This document shows, in pieces, positions 24,724-32,845 of a stretch of DNA of 57,570 nt. The notes under the pieces were generated by a model that saw nothing but the letters and a program-made list of their open reading frames with translations, did not search any database and was not told where the DNA came from. Made by a program: the position numbers and the translations under genes. The stretch is from an uncultured Clostridia bacterium (GTDB lineage Bacteria; Bacillota; Clostridia; UBA1381), in NCBI GenBank assembly GCA_934454035.1, contig CAKSFY010000002.1:1-57570 (forward strand), given 5' to 3'. Within the stretch, counting starts at the first letter, position 1; every line of letters starts with the position of its first letter.

Positions 24724-26079
24724 ATGGCTCAGGAAGATATCAGCTATCTTGACAGAGAGCTGCCGCATAATAAAGAGGCGGAACAGTCTGTTATAGGCAG
24801 CGCGATGACCGATTCGCAGAGTGTTGCGGCATCAGCGGAAATTGTGCGCCCGGAGGATTTTTATTTTGAACAGAACAGGGAGATATATTCGGTTATTATT
24901 GAGCTTTTTAATGAAAATATTCCGATTGATATAGTTACTGTTTCGGACAGGCTCAATCAAGGTGACAGACTGGATGCAGTGGGCGGAATAACATATCTTG
25001 CAACCGTTGCGTCAAATGTTCCGACAACGGAAAATGTAGTATACTACTCAAAAATAATAAAAGAAAAAGCAGTTTTAAGACGGCTTATAAAATCATCAAG
25101 AGCAATATCTGAGCTTGCCTACGGAGAGGGAGACAGTGTAGACAGAATACTGGAGCAGTCTGAGCAGCTTATTTTTGATGTCTCGTCGTCAAAGGAACAA
25201 AATGATATTGTTCATATTCAGGAGGTTCTGCCGTTGTCGTATGAAACAATGGTAGAAAATTCACTGAATAAAAATAAGATTACAGGCATGCCTACGGGCT
25301 TTGATGAGCTTAACAGGCGAACGGGCGGCTTCCATGGCGGAGAGCTTATCATAATAGCCGGCCGTCCCGGTATGGGAAAGTCGAGTTTTGCGGTAAATAT
25401 TGCGGAAAGTGCCGCTATTCAAAGCAATGTTCCGGTTGCGATTTTCAATCTGGAAATGTCAAAAAGTATGATTGTAAACAGAATTTTGTGCAGTCAGGCA
25501 CTTGTTGATGCCGGAAAAATTCGTACGGGAGATTTCTCGGGAGAGGATTGGCAGCAGCTGGGAGCGGTGCTGGACAAGGTTGCACTTGCTCCGATTTATA
25601 TTGATGATACAGCTTCGATTACCGTTTCGGAAATCAGAGCAAAATGCCGCAGACTTAAGCAGGCAAAGAATCTCGGTCTTATAGTTATCGACTATTTGCA
25701 GCTTATGCAAAGCGCGCACAGAACGGACAGCCGTCAGCAGGAGATAGCCGATATTTCGCGTTCGCTGAAAGTTCTTTCAAAGGAACTGGATGTTCCGGTT
25801 ATAGCACTTTCGCAGCTGGCAAGAACCTGCGAAGCAAGAAGCGACAAAAGACCTATGCTTTCCGACTTGAGAGAATCCGGCGCGATAGAGCAGGACGCCG
25901 ACATGGTTATGTTTTTATACCGTGATGAATACTATAATAAAGACAGTGAGGACAAAAATGTGGCTGAGTGTATCATTGCCAAGCAAAGAAGCGGCGAAAC
26001 GGGAATGTTTAAGCTGGGCTGGCAGGGAAGATATACAAAGTTTGTCAATATAGACTATACGGCTCCGGAGGAACAGTAA
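24724..26079 (+). CDS. dnaB: Replicative DNA helicase DnaB
   Basis: Hexameric helicase that unwinds the replication fork. The N-terminal domain begins LPHNKEAEQSVIGSAM. The RecA-like C-terminal domain carries Walker A AGRPGMGKSSFAVNIA at about residue 217, the LEMSKSMIVNRIL helix, Walker B LIVIDYLQLM and the DnaB signature ALSQLARTCEAR followed by LSDLRESGAIEQDAD. Length (451) is normal and no intein is present. It is in the gdpP-rplI-dnaB group; the tilS start lies 3 bases after its stop. Confidence 0.97.
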   Translation: MAQEDISYLDRELPHNKEAEQSVIGSAMTDSQSVAASAEIVRPEDFYFEQNREIYSVIIELFNENIPIDIVTVSDRLNQGDRLDAVGGITYLATVASNVPTTENVVYYSKIIKEKAVLRRLIKSSRAISELAYGEGDSVDRILEQSEQLIFDVSSSKEQNDIVHIQEVLPLSYETMVENSLNKNKITGMPTGFDELNRRTGGFHGGELIIIAGRPGMGKSSFAVNIAESAAIQSNVPVAIFNLEMSKSMIVNRILCSQALVDAGKIRTGDFSGEDWQQLGAVLDKVALAPIYIDDTASITVSEIRAKCRRLKQAKNLGLIVIDYLQLMQSAHRTDSRQQEIADISRSLKVLSKELDVPVIALSQLARTCEARSDKRPMLSDLRESGAIEQDADMVMFLYRDEYYNKDSEDKNVAECIIAKQRSGETGMFKLGWQGRYTKFVNIDYTAPEEQ

Positions 26080-26082
26080 AAA

Positions 26083-27417
26083 TTGCAGGATGAAATTTTA
26101 AAGATTATTAAAAAAAATTTGCAAAACCGAAAACTTGTACGAAACGGCGATAAAGTATTGGTTGCTTTTTCGGGCGGAAGCGATTCTGTTTTTTTGCTCT
26201 ATTCTATGAAAGAATTGGCGGATGAAATGGGGTTTTGCTTATCAGCGGCACACCTTAACCATGCAATCAGAGCATGTGCTGATGATGAGGAAGAGTTTGC
26301 TCGCAATTTATGCAAAAAATGGAATATAGATTTTTATTCCAAACGGGCAGATATTCCCAATATAGCTAAAGAAAAGGGCATTTCATCCGAAACTGCCGGC
26401 AGAAATGCCAGGTATGATTTCTTCGATGAATTAAGAAAAGAGCACGGTTTCACAAAAATAGCAACAGCTCACCATATGGATGATAATGCCGAAACTATTT
26501 TGATGCATTTTATCAGAGGAAGCGGTGCAAACGGTCTTAAAGGTATTGAATATATAAGAGATAATCTGATAATAAGGCCGCTTTTGAATTTATCAAAGCA
26601 GGATATTTATAATGCCTGCAAACGCCTTGGACTTGAATATGTAACGGATAAATCAAATTTTGAACCTGTTTACACAAGAAATAAGATAAGGCTTGAGCTG
26701 ATTCCGGAGATTAAGAAATACAATCCGGATTTTGCGGCGACAGTCACTGCGAATGCTTCACTGTTCGCAGAGGATGAAGATTTTATAAACAGGTATACAA
26801 AAAAAGTGTTTGACGAAAACTATAATGAAGGATTCCCTAAAAAAACGGCTGACGGCTTGCCGAAGGCAATCAGAAGAAGAATAATCCAGATTTTGTATAT
26901 GAAAGCGTCGGGAAAAGACCAGATGCTTTCACAAAAATATACAGATGCGGCGCTTAGCCTTACAAACGGAAAATCCGTATCGCTGCCGGGCGGAATAAGC
27001 CTTTATCTTACAAGCGGAAAATATAGTGCGGTAAAGAAAAACGAAAACACGGGGTTTTTCTATAAAATAGAAATCGAAAGGGAAATATATATTCCCGAAG
27101 CGGATGAAAGCTGGAAGATAGTAAAATGCAAAAATTATTCATATGACTCGTTTTGCTTGCCGGAAAATGCAGCTATTGTAATAAGAAGCAGACAAGACGG
27201 CGATAGATTTTATCCGATTGGGATGAACGGGAGCAAAAGCATTTCCGACTTTTTTACGGATAAAAAAATACCGGTTTATAAGCGCGGCTGTGTGCCCGTT
27301 TTGACTGCTGACGGCGAAGTTGTGAATATAGGCGGAAAATATAAGGACAGAAGATTTTACAAAAAAGGCAGCAGCATATACAGACTTGAAATTAAATGTG
27401 GGAGTGATAAACTTTGA
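26083..27417 (+). CDS. tilS: tRNA(Ile)-lysidine synthetase
   Basis: ATP-dependent enzyme that converts cytidine 34 of tRNA-Ile(CAU) to lysidine. The PP-loop motif is VAFSGGSDSVFLLY at about residue 27. Later conserved stretches include AAHLNHAIR, ATAHHMDDNAETILMHFIRG, RPLLNLSKQDI and the tRNA-binding C-terminal region with GDRFYPIGMNGSKSISDFF. At 444 residues it includes the C-terminal domain. The start is a TTG at 26083 with GGAGG 11 bases upstream inside dnaB. The stop overlaps the ftsH TTG start by four bases (TTGA). tilS-ftsH is a widely conserved pair. Confidence 0.94.
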   Translation: MQDEILKIIKKNLQNRKLVRNGDKVLVAFSGGSDSVFLLYSMKELADEMGFCLSAAHLNHAIRACADDEEEFARNLCKKWNIDFYSKRADIPNIAKEKGISSETAGRNARYDFFDELRKEHGFTKIATAHHMDDNAETILMHFIRGSGANGLKGIEYIRDNLIIRPLLNLSKQDIYNACKRLGLEYVTDKSNFEPVYTRNKIRLELIPEIKKYNPDFAATVTANASLFAEDEDFINRYTKKVFDENYNEGFPKKTADGLPKAIRRRIIQILYMKASGKDQMLSQKYTDAALSLTNGKSVSLPGGISLYLTSGKYSAVKKNENTGFFYKIEIEREIYIPEADESWKIVKCKNYSYDSFCLPENAAIVIRSRQDGDRFYPIGMNGSKSISDFFTDKKIPVYKRGCVPVLTADGEVVNIGGKYKDRRFYKKGSSIYRLEIKCGSDKL

Positions 27418-29207
27418 AGAAAAATTTCGGAGGAATAGGCATTTGGATATCTGCACTTATTGCCCTGATGTTCGTATACTCAATAATGGGGTCGATGCTC
27501 GGTTCAAAAACTGCGGCTAATTATTCCGATCTTGTTTCGGCAATCAGAACCGAAAAAGTGAATTATTTATATATAAACGGTAAAACGGCAATGTATATGA
27601 CAGATAGTTCTGACAAAAGATTTACTGCGCAGATTCCGTCGGAAGAAATATTGAGAGAAGATACCGGCACGAAACTTGCGGACGGAATAAACAGCGGCAA
27701 GCTTAGATATGAAGTAAAAAAACAGGGTATTTCGCCGTGGGTTATTGTAACGCCGCTTGTCTCGGTTTTTGCTTTGTTTTTCATTTGGATGATGATGCAG
27801 CAGTCGGGAGCACGCGGCATGAATTTCACAAAAAGCCGTGCTAAGCTTATATCGGAGGATAAGAAAAAAGTCGGATTTGATAAAGTCGCCGGAGCAATTG
27901 AAGAAAAAGGCGAGCTGGAAGAAATTGTGGAATTTTTAAAAAATCCTCAGAAATTTATAGCGCTTGGCGCGAGAATTCCGAAAGGCGTACTTTTGGTTGG
28001 TCCGCCGGGAACAGGTAAGACTTTGCTTGCAAGAGCGGTTGCAGGTGAGGCGGATGTACCATTCTTTTCAATAAGCGGATCGGATTTTGTAGAGCTTTAT
28101 GTCGGCGTCGGAGCATCAAGAGTAAGAGATTTGTTTGAACAGGCAAAGAAAAACAGACCATGTATTATATTTATAGATGAAATTGATGCAGTCGGCAGAA
28201 AAAGAGGAGCCGGAATGGGCGGCGGTCATGATGAACGCGAACAGACATTGAATCAGCTGCTTGTCGAAATGGACGGCTTCGGAGTAAACGAGGGCATTAT
28301 AATGATGGCGGCAACAAACAGACCGGACATTCTGGACCCTGCACTTTTGAGACCGGGACGTTTTGACAGACAGATTGTGGTCGATCTTCCTGATGTAAAA
28401 GAAAGAGAAGAGATACTTAAGGTTCATTCGGAAAAGAAACCTTTGGCAAACGAAGTGGATTTAAACCGTATTGCAAAGGTTACTACGGGCTATACAGGAG
28501 CCGACTTGGAAAATCTTATGAATGAAGCCGCTATTTTTGCGGCAAGACGGAGCAAAAAGGAAATTGACAATTCCGACCTGGAGGATGCAAATATTAAGGT
28601 TATGATGGGAACTGAGAAAAAATCCCGTGTTATAACCGACAAAGAAAAAAAGCTGACCGCTTATCACGAAGCAGGGCACGCGGTTTTAACAAAGCTTGTT
28701 GATGATAAAGCAAAGGTTCATCAGATTTCCATTATTCCCAGAGGCAGAGCCGGCGGCTATACAATGCATACCTCTGAGGAGGATAAACATTATTCGTCAA
28801 GAACAGAAATGCTTGACGATATTGCGGTTCTGCTCGGCGGCAGAGTTGCGGAAGCAATCAAGCTCGAGGATATAAGCACCGGCGCTTCAAATGATATAGA
28901 GCGAGCCACAAGCATTGCCAGAGCTATGGTTACGCAATATGGAATGAGCGAAGCTTTGGGACCTGTATGCTATAATTCGAATGAAGAGGTATTTTTGGGA
29001 CGTGACTACGGTCATGCGAAAAATTATTCCGAAAAAGTGGCGTCTGTTATAGATGATGAAATTGAAAAAATATTAAACGGTCAGTATGACAGGGCAAAAC
29101 AGCTTTTGAACGGGCATATGCCGCTTTTGGAAAAAAACGCTGAGGCTCTTATGGAAAAAGAAACCTTAAATGAAGAAGAGTTCGAAAAAATAATTAAATC
29201 GGTATAA
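27414..29207 (+). CDS. ftsH: ATP-dependent zinc metalloprotease FtsH (first copy)
   Basis: Membrane-anchored AAA+ protease for membrane and regulatory proteins. Residues 8-28 and 105-126 are the two membrane helices. The AAA core shows Walker A GPPGTGKT at about residue 200, Walker B CIIFIDEIDAVG, and the second region of homology ATNRPDILDPALLRPGRFDR. The protease zinc site is HEAGH in TAYHEAGHAVLTKL, with the third ligand region LEDISTGASNDIERAT. At 597 residues it is slightly short because the C-terminal tail is minimal. Translation begins at TTG 27414, coupled to tilS, with GGGAGTG upstream. A second full ftsH lies at 35764-37698 on the other strand. Confidence 0.95.
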   Translation: MKKNFGGIGIWISALIALMFVYSIMGSMLGSKTAANYSDLVSAIRTEKVNYLYINGKTAMYMTDSSDKRFTAQIPSEEILREDTGTKLADGINSGKLRYEVKKQGISPWVIVTPLVSVFALFFIWMMMQQSGARGMNFTKSRAKLISEDKKKVGFDKVAGAIEEKGELEEIVEFLKNPQKFIALGARIPKGVLLVGPPGTGKTLLARAVAGEADVPFFSISGSDFVELYVGVGASRVRDLFEQAKKNRPCIIFIDEIDAVGRKRGAGMGGGHDEREQTLNQLLVEMDGFGVNEGIIMMAATNRPDILDPALLRPGRFDRQIVVDLPDVKEREEILKVHSEKKPLANEVDLNRIAKVTTGYTGADLENLMNEAAIFAARRSKKEIDNSDLEDANIKVMMGTEKKSRVITDKEKKLTAYHEAGHAVLTKLVDDKAKVHQISIIPRGRAGGYTMHTSEEDKHYSSRTEMLDDIAVLLGGRVAEAIKLEDISTGASNDIERATSIARAMVTQYGMSEALGPVCYNSNEEVFLGRDYGHAKNYSEKVASVIDDEIEKILNGQYDRAKQLLNGHMPLLEKNAEALMEKETLNEEEFEKIIKSV

Positions 29208-29265
29208 ATATTCTCAATTTTATGAGAAGTTTATATAATATATTTAACGGAGAGGAAGTACAAAA

Positions 29266-29466
29266 ATGAAAGTAACAAAAGATATGATTATCATGGATGT
29301 TTTGAAAATCAATCCTGAAACGGCACAGTTTTTCTTAAACATTGGTATGCATTGTCTGGGCTGCCCGTCGGCAAGCATGGAAAGTATTGAACAGGCTTGC
29401 ATGGTGCACGGCGCCGATGCCGATAAGCTGGTTGACGACCTCAACAAGTTTTTGGCTGAAAACTAA
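29266..29466 (+). CDS. DUF1858 domain protein (prismane-associated disulfide domain)
   Basis: A 66-residue cytoplasmic protein made of one DUF1858 domain, a helical fold that often accompanies hybrid-cluster proteins and other redox enzymes. The family CxxC is present in MHCLGCPSASMESIEQAC, with a third Cys close by. The start follows GGAGAGGAAG. No hybrid-cluster protein gene is near. Its partner and redox role cannot be read from the sequence. It sits between ftsH and a long hairpin. Confidence 0.88.
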   Translation: MKVTKDMIIMDVLKINPETAQFFLNIGMHCLGCPSASMESIEQACMVHGADADKLVDDLNKFLAEN

Positions 29467-29475
29467 AGACTAAAA

Positions 29476-29522
29476 GCAGTAATCGGTCTGCGATGCCAAA
29501 GGCATTGCAGGCTGATTGTTGC
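29476..29522 (+). promoter_or_regulatory. 22-bp RNA hairpin with AAA loop between the DUF1858 gene and alkD
   Basis: Bases 29476-29497 pair without a break with 29501-29522 around a 3-base loop, using five G-U pairs. All five would become A-C mismatches in the opposite-strand RNA, so the structure belongs to the plus-strand transcript. No T run follows, so it is not a standard intrinsic terminator. Confidence 0.7.
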
Positions 29523-29544
29523 AAATGTGCATTGGAGAATTAAA

Positions 29545-30231
29545 ATGGATATAGAAAAAAAGCTGCTTTCCATGCAGGATCTCGGATATAAAGAGTTTCA
29601 TAAAAAACTGATGCCGACAATATCCGAAGATGTTATTATAGGAATCAGAACTCCGGTTTTGAGAGCTTTTGCAAAGGAAATCAGCGGCACAAAAGAGGCG
29701 GAGGATTTTATCGGCTCGCTTCCGCATAAGTATTATGAAGAAAATAATCTGCATGCTTTTTTGCTGGAACAAATCAAGGATTTTGATGCAGCTGTAAATA
29801 AATGTGAGGAATTTTTGCCATATATAGATAATTGGGCAACATGCGATTGTTTTTTGCCCAGAATTTTTAAGAAAAATACAGACAGGCTTGCCGCTTATAT
29901 AAAAAAATGGATTTGCTCGGACAAGCCTTATGTTATCAGATATGCAATTGGTCTTTTGATGAGCTTGTATCTTGATGATAATTTTAAGCCTGAATACCCT
30001 GATATGGTTGCCGGGGTAAAGTCGGATGAATATTACGTAAAAATGATGCAGGCGTGGTATTTTGCTACCGCACTTGCCAAGCAGCGTGACTCGGTGATAG
30101 AGTATCTGACAGAAAAAAAGCTTGATGTATGGGTTCATAACAAGGCGATACAAAAGGCAGTTGAGAGCAGAAGAATAACCGATAAGGAATATTTAAAAAC
30201 TTTAAAAATAACAGGGAGGAATAACAAATGA
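29545..30231 (+). CDS. AlkD-like DNA alkylation repair protein
   Basis: HEAT-like-repeat DNA glycosylase family that removes N3- and N7-alkylated purines. The 228-residue product is built of helical repeats. Family features are GIRTPVLRAFAKEI near residue 35, EENNLHAFLLEQIKD, LPYIDNWATCDCF with the Trp-Ala-Thr-Cys-Asp stretch that bears the catalytic aspartate, and the C-terminal HNKAIQKAVESRRI. ATG 29545 is preceded by TTGGAGA; a GTG at 29527 in frame overlaps the hairpin region. Its TGA overlaps the mrp ATG by four bases (ATGA), so mrp translation is coupled. Confidence 0.9.
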   Translation: MDIEKKLLSMQDLGYKEFHKKLMPTISEDVIIGIRTPVLRAFAKEISGTKEAEDFIGSLPHKYYEENNLHAFLLEQIKDFDAAVNKCEEFLPYIDNWATCDCFLPRIFKKNTDRLAAYIKKWICSDKPYVIRYAIGLLMSLYLDDNFKPEYPDMVAGVKSDEYYVKMMQAWYFATALAKQRDSVIEYLTEKKLDVWVHNKAIQKAVESRRITDKEYLKTLKITGRNNK

Positions 30232-31052
30232 GCGAATGTAGTCATAATTGTTCGGAATGTTCATCGAATTGCGGAGAAAGAACGGCTCCGGAAAGTCTTT
30301 TGGAACCATGCAATGAGATGTCAAATGTAAAAAAAGTAATCGGTGTTGTCAGCGGAAAAGGCGGTGTCGGGAAATCTCTGGTGACATCGCTTTTGGCAGT
30401 TTCAATGCAGAGAAAGGGCTTCAAATCGGCAGTGCTTGACGCGGATATTACAGGTCCGTCTATTCCGAAAATGTTCGGAATTAATAAAAAAGCCGAAACC
30501 GATGATATGGGAATTTATCCGGAAAAGTCAAAAATGGGTACGGAGGTAATGTCAATCAATCTCCTGCTTCAGAATGAGGAAGATCCTGTGGTTTGGAGAG
30601 GTCCGGTAATTGCCGGTGCGGTTAAGCAATTCTGGCATGATGTTATTTGGGGCGATGTGGATTATATGTTTGTCGATATGCCGCCGGGAACAGGCGATGT
30701 TCCTCTTACGGTTTTTCAGTCGCTTCCCGTTGACGGAATTGTAATAGTTGCGTCCCCGCAGGAATTGGTCGGAATGATAGTCGGAAAAGCCGTTAACATG
30801 GCGGAAATGCTTAATATTCCGATTTTGGGCGTAGTGGAAAATATGTCATATTTCGTATGTCCGAACTGTAATGAAAAGCATTATATTTTCGGTGAAAGTC
30901 ATATAGATAAACTGGCGGAGAAATACGGAATTGATTTGACGGCGCAGATTCCGATAGACTCAAAGCTTGCAGCAGCGTGTGACAGCGGAATGATAGAGCT
31001 TTTTGAGGGCAGCTGGCTTGACAATTTGTCTGATAAAATTGAAAATTGCTGA
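30228..31052 (+). CDS. mrp: Mrp/NBP35-family P-loop ATPase (Fe-S cluster carrier)
   Basis: ATPase of the Mrp/Nbp35 family that assembles and delivers iron-sulfur clusters. The N-terminus has a Cys-rich tail (CSHNCSECSSNCGE) like that of NBP35-type members. The deviant Walker A is SGKGGVGKS at about residue 42, the switch region DADITGPSIPKMFG, then VDMPPGTGDVPL, and a C-terminal CPNC pair that would bridge a cluster in the dimer. Length is 274 residues. GGGAGGA precedes the ATG. It overlaps alkD and ends at a bidirectional terminator. In this strictly ferredoxin-based metabolism it is likely to serve Fe-S enzymes generally. Confidence 0.93.
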   Translation: MSECSHNCSECSSNCGERTAPESLLEPCNEMSNVKKVIGVVSGKGGVGKSLVTSLLAVSMQRKGFKSAVLDADITGPSIPKMFGINKKAETDDMGIYPEKSKMGTEVMSINLLLQNEEDPVVWRGPVIAGAVKQFWHDVIWGDVDYMFVDMPPGTGDVPLTVFQSLPVDGIVIVASPQELVGMIVGKAVNMAEMLNIPILGVVENMSYFVCPNCNEKHYIFGESHIDKLAEKYGIDLTAQIPIDSKLAAACDSGMIELFEGSWLDNLSDKIENC

Positions 31053-31059
31053 TAAAGTA

Positions 31060-31092
31060 GAAAAACCGCATTTATAAAAATGCGGCTTTTCT
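31060..31092 (+). terminator. Terminator after mrp
   Basis: CCGCATTT (31066-31073) pairs with AAATGCGG (31078-31085) around a 4-base loop, flanked by A-rich and T-rich sequence (AGAAAAA and CTTTTCT). Confidence 0.8.
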
Positions 31093-31220
31093 ATAAAGAA
31101 ATATTAAGGGGAAGGTATATTATGTAAATACCCTTTAAGATATTTACATTCATATAGTAACATAAAAAAATGAACACTTTATGTACAATTAATTAATATT
31201 TTGAAAATTGCGGTGAAAAC

Positions 31221-31541
31221 ATGGATAAAAAAGAAAAAATATTCGTTTTTTTTGTAATACTGTCAATTTTTGTCGCATTTTTATTCAGAATGGGACAATC
31301 GGGTGATATTGTGACAATAACTTCGGACGGAAAAAAATATGCAAGCCTGCCCTTAAATAAGAATGCCGAAATCTCGGTAAACGGAAAAAATATTGTCAGA
31401 ATTGAAAACGGGAAGGCATATGTTTCTTATGCCGACTGCCCGGATAAGCTATGTCAAAAGCAAGGAAAAATAGGCAGTGAGGGCGGCAGCATAGTTTGTC
31501 TGCCGAATAAAATGACAGTTAAAACAGAAAGAAGTGACTAA
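31221..31541 (+). CDS. NusG domain II-containing small membrane-anchored protein
   Basis: A 106-residue protein with an N-terminal membrane helix (residues 6-24, IFVFFVILSIFVAFLF) and an extracytoplasmic domain of the NusG-domain-II type. Conserved features are GKKYASLPL, VRIENGKAYVSYADCPDKLC and the C-terminal GGSIVCLPNKM, with Cys residues in the CPDKLC and VCLPN motifs typical of this family. Members are common in Clostridia, sometimes near electron-transport or thiamine-related genes; the function is not established. The coding region overlaps birA by 8 bases if birA starts at GTG 31534. Confidence 0.82.
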   Translation: MDKKEKIFVFFVILSIFVAFLFRMGQSGDIVTITSDGKKYASLPLNKNAEISVNGKNIVRIENGKAYVSYADCPDKLCQKQGKIGSEGGSIVCLPNKMTVKTERSD

Positions 31542-32286
31542 ATTGAATATCAAAAATATAAAATTAAGCAGAAAACTCCGCTATAAGGAAGAAACAAATT
31601 CAACGAATGATGACGCATTAAGCTGTGAAAATCCGGCGGAGGAGTGTGTTTTTCTTGCTGAGAGACAAATCAAAGGAAAAGGTAGCAGGGGCAGAAATTG
31701 GCAGTCGGAAAAAGGGGATGGAATCTGGATGAGTATTTTGCTTTTTCCAAAGCTTTCGGCTATTGATATTCCGAAGATAACCCTCATCGGCGGAATGGCG
31801 GTGTGCACTGCTGTAAGAAAGGCAGGTTTTGAGGCATACATAAAGTGGCCTAACGATATAGTAATAGGCGGTAAAAAAGTGTGCGGAATTTTGACTGAAA
31901 AAAGAGGCGAGCGTGTAGTAATCGGAATCGGAATAAATGTCAACACAAAGAATTTTGATTCGGAGCTTAAAAATAAGGCAACATCGCTTTTTCTTGAAGG
32001 AGGAAAAAAAAATGAAAGGGAATCGCTCATATCATCCGTTTGCAGCGAATTTGATTTGTTGTATGATACTTTGAAAACGGACGGATTTTCAGCATTGAGC
32101 CGTAAATATGCGGAGCTTTGCATAACCGTAGGGAAAAAAATCATGGTCATTCAGCCGGATATTTCATATGAAGCGGAGTCTGTCGGCATAACGGAGAAGG
32201 GAGAACTTTTAATCGTACGCAACGGAAAAGAAGAAAAGCTCTGTTCGGGAGAAGTATCGGTAAGAGGAATTTACGGCTATGTATAA
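31534..32286 (+). CDS. birA: Biotin-[acetyl-CoA-carboxylase] ligase
   Basis: Attaches biotin to carrier proteins. The catalytic domain is recognisable: ETNSTNDDA near the N-terminus, the biotinyl-AMP loop GKGSRGRNWQSEKGDGIWMS, KWPNDIVIGGKKVCGILTE, and GIGINVNTKNF. The small C-terminal SH3-like domain is present (GEVSVRGIYGYV end). At 250 residues there is no N-terminal helix-turn-helix, so it is the monofunctional class and not a biotin-operon repressor. The start may be GTG 31534, as taken here, or TTG 31543, which has AGAAAGAAG upstream at a better distance. It converges on the GNAT gene with a 13-base gap and no terminator. Confidence 0.93.
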   Translation: MTKLNIKNIKLSRKLRYKEETNSTNDDALSCENPAEECVFLAERQIKGKGSRGRNWQSEKGDGIWMSILLFPKLSAIDIPKITLIGGMAVCTAVRKAGFEAYIKWPNDIVIGGKKVCGILTEKRGERVVIGIGINVNTKNFDSELKNKATSLFLEGGKKNERESLISSVCSEFDLLYDTLKTDGFSALSRKYAELCITVGKKIMVIQPDISYEAESVGITEKGELLIVRNGKEEKLCSGEVSVRGIYGYV

Positions 32287-32299
32287 AGCCGTTCATTAG

Positions 32300-32791
32300 C
32301 TAAACATCCAAGCTATAGTAATCCACACTTAAAAGTTTGTTGAATTTTGTACCGACATTGGTAACCGTTCCGCAATAGGTAAAGCCGAAATTTTTATGCA
32401 AACGGCAGCTTGCTTCGTTGCCTGAGGTGATAAGCGAGATGATTTTGCGTGTTGCAGGGTCTTTTTTTGCCATGCTGATGATTTCGGACATCAGCGCGGT
32501 TCCGATGCCTTTTCCGCGGCTTTTCGGGTCAATATAGACTGATAGTTCAACGGTTGCGGCATAGGCTTCCCTTTCATTATATGCGGACAGGGAGGCATAT
32601 CCGAGTATATCATCGCCGTCTTCGGCGACAATGAGCGGATGATTGCCCACATTATGCGCATAGAACCATTCTGAGCGTTCGTCTGTGGTTTTTGTATGTA
32701 TATCAAACGTTGCGACTCCGTTTTGAACCTCGTAATTATATATGTCTGTCAGTTCTTTTAAGTCCTTTATATCTGCTTTCCTCAGTATCAT
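32300..32791 (-). CDS. GNAT acetyltransferase, phosphinothricin-acetyltransferase type
   Basis: N-acetyltransferase of the Pat/RimI-like subgroup that acetylates a small molecule amine. The N-terminus MILRKADIKDLKELTDIYNYE and the acetyl-CoA loop SRGKGIGTALMSEII at about residue 88 are typical; NFGFTYCGTV and GTKFNKLLSVDYY follow the usual C-terminal order. The length of 163 residues is normal. A strong AGGAGGGC precedes the ATG at 32791. Substrate cannot be deduced; the family includes amino-acid and methionine sulfone/sulfoximine acetylases. It is downstream of the HtrA-like gene, separated by a hairpin. Confidence 0.85.
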   Translation of the reverse strand: MILRKADIKDLKELTDIYNYEVQNGVATFDIHTKTTDERSEWFYAHNVGNHPLIVAEDGDDILGYASLSAYNEREAYAATVELSVYIDPKSRGKGIGTALMSEIISMAKKDPATRKIISLITSGNEASCRLHKNFGFTYCGTVTNVGTKFNKLLSVDYYSLDV

Positions 32792-32810
32792 TTTTGCCCT
32801 CCTAAAATAC

Positions 32811-32839
32811 CGAGCTGCCGAAAAAAATCAGGCAGCTCG
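32811..32839 (-). terminator. Hairpin terminator after the HtrA-like gene
   Basis: On the minus strand, CGAGCTGCC (32831-32839) pairs with GGCAGCTCG (32811-32819), giving a 9-bp GC-rich stem with an 11-base T-rich loop, followed by GTATTTTAGG. The tail is weak, so read-through into the GNAT gene is possible. Confidence 0.6.
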
Positions 32840-32845
32840 TGCTGT

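Noticed and set aside
31093..31220. A promoter and hairpin for the NusG-domain-II gene
   Set aside because: A TACAAT at 31184-31189 has no acceptable -35 at 16-18 bp, and the GGTAT/ATACC pairing near 31117-31136 is too short and broken to support a feature.
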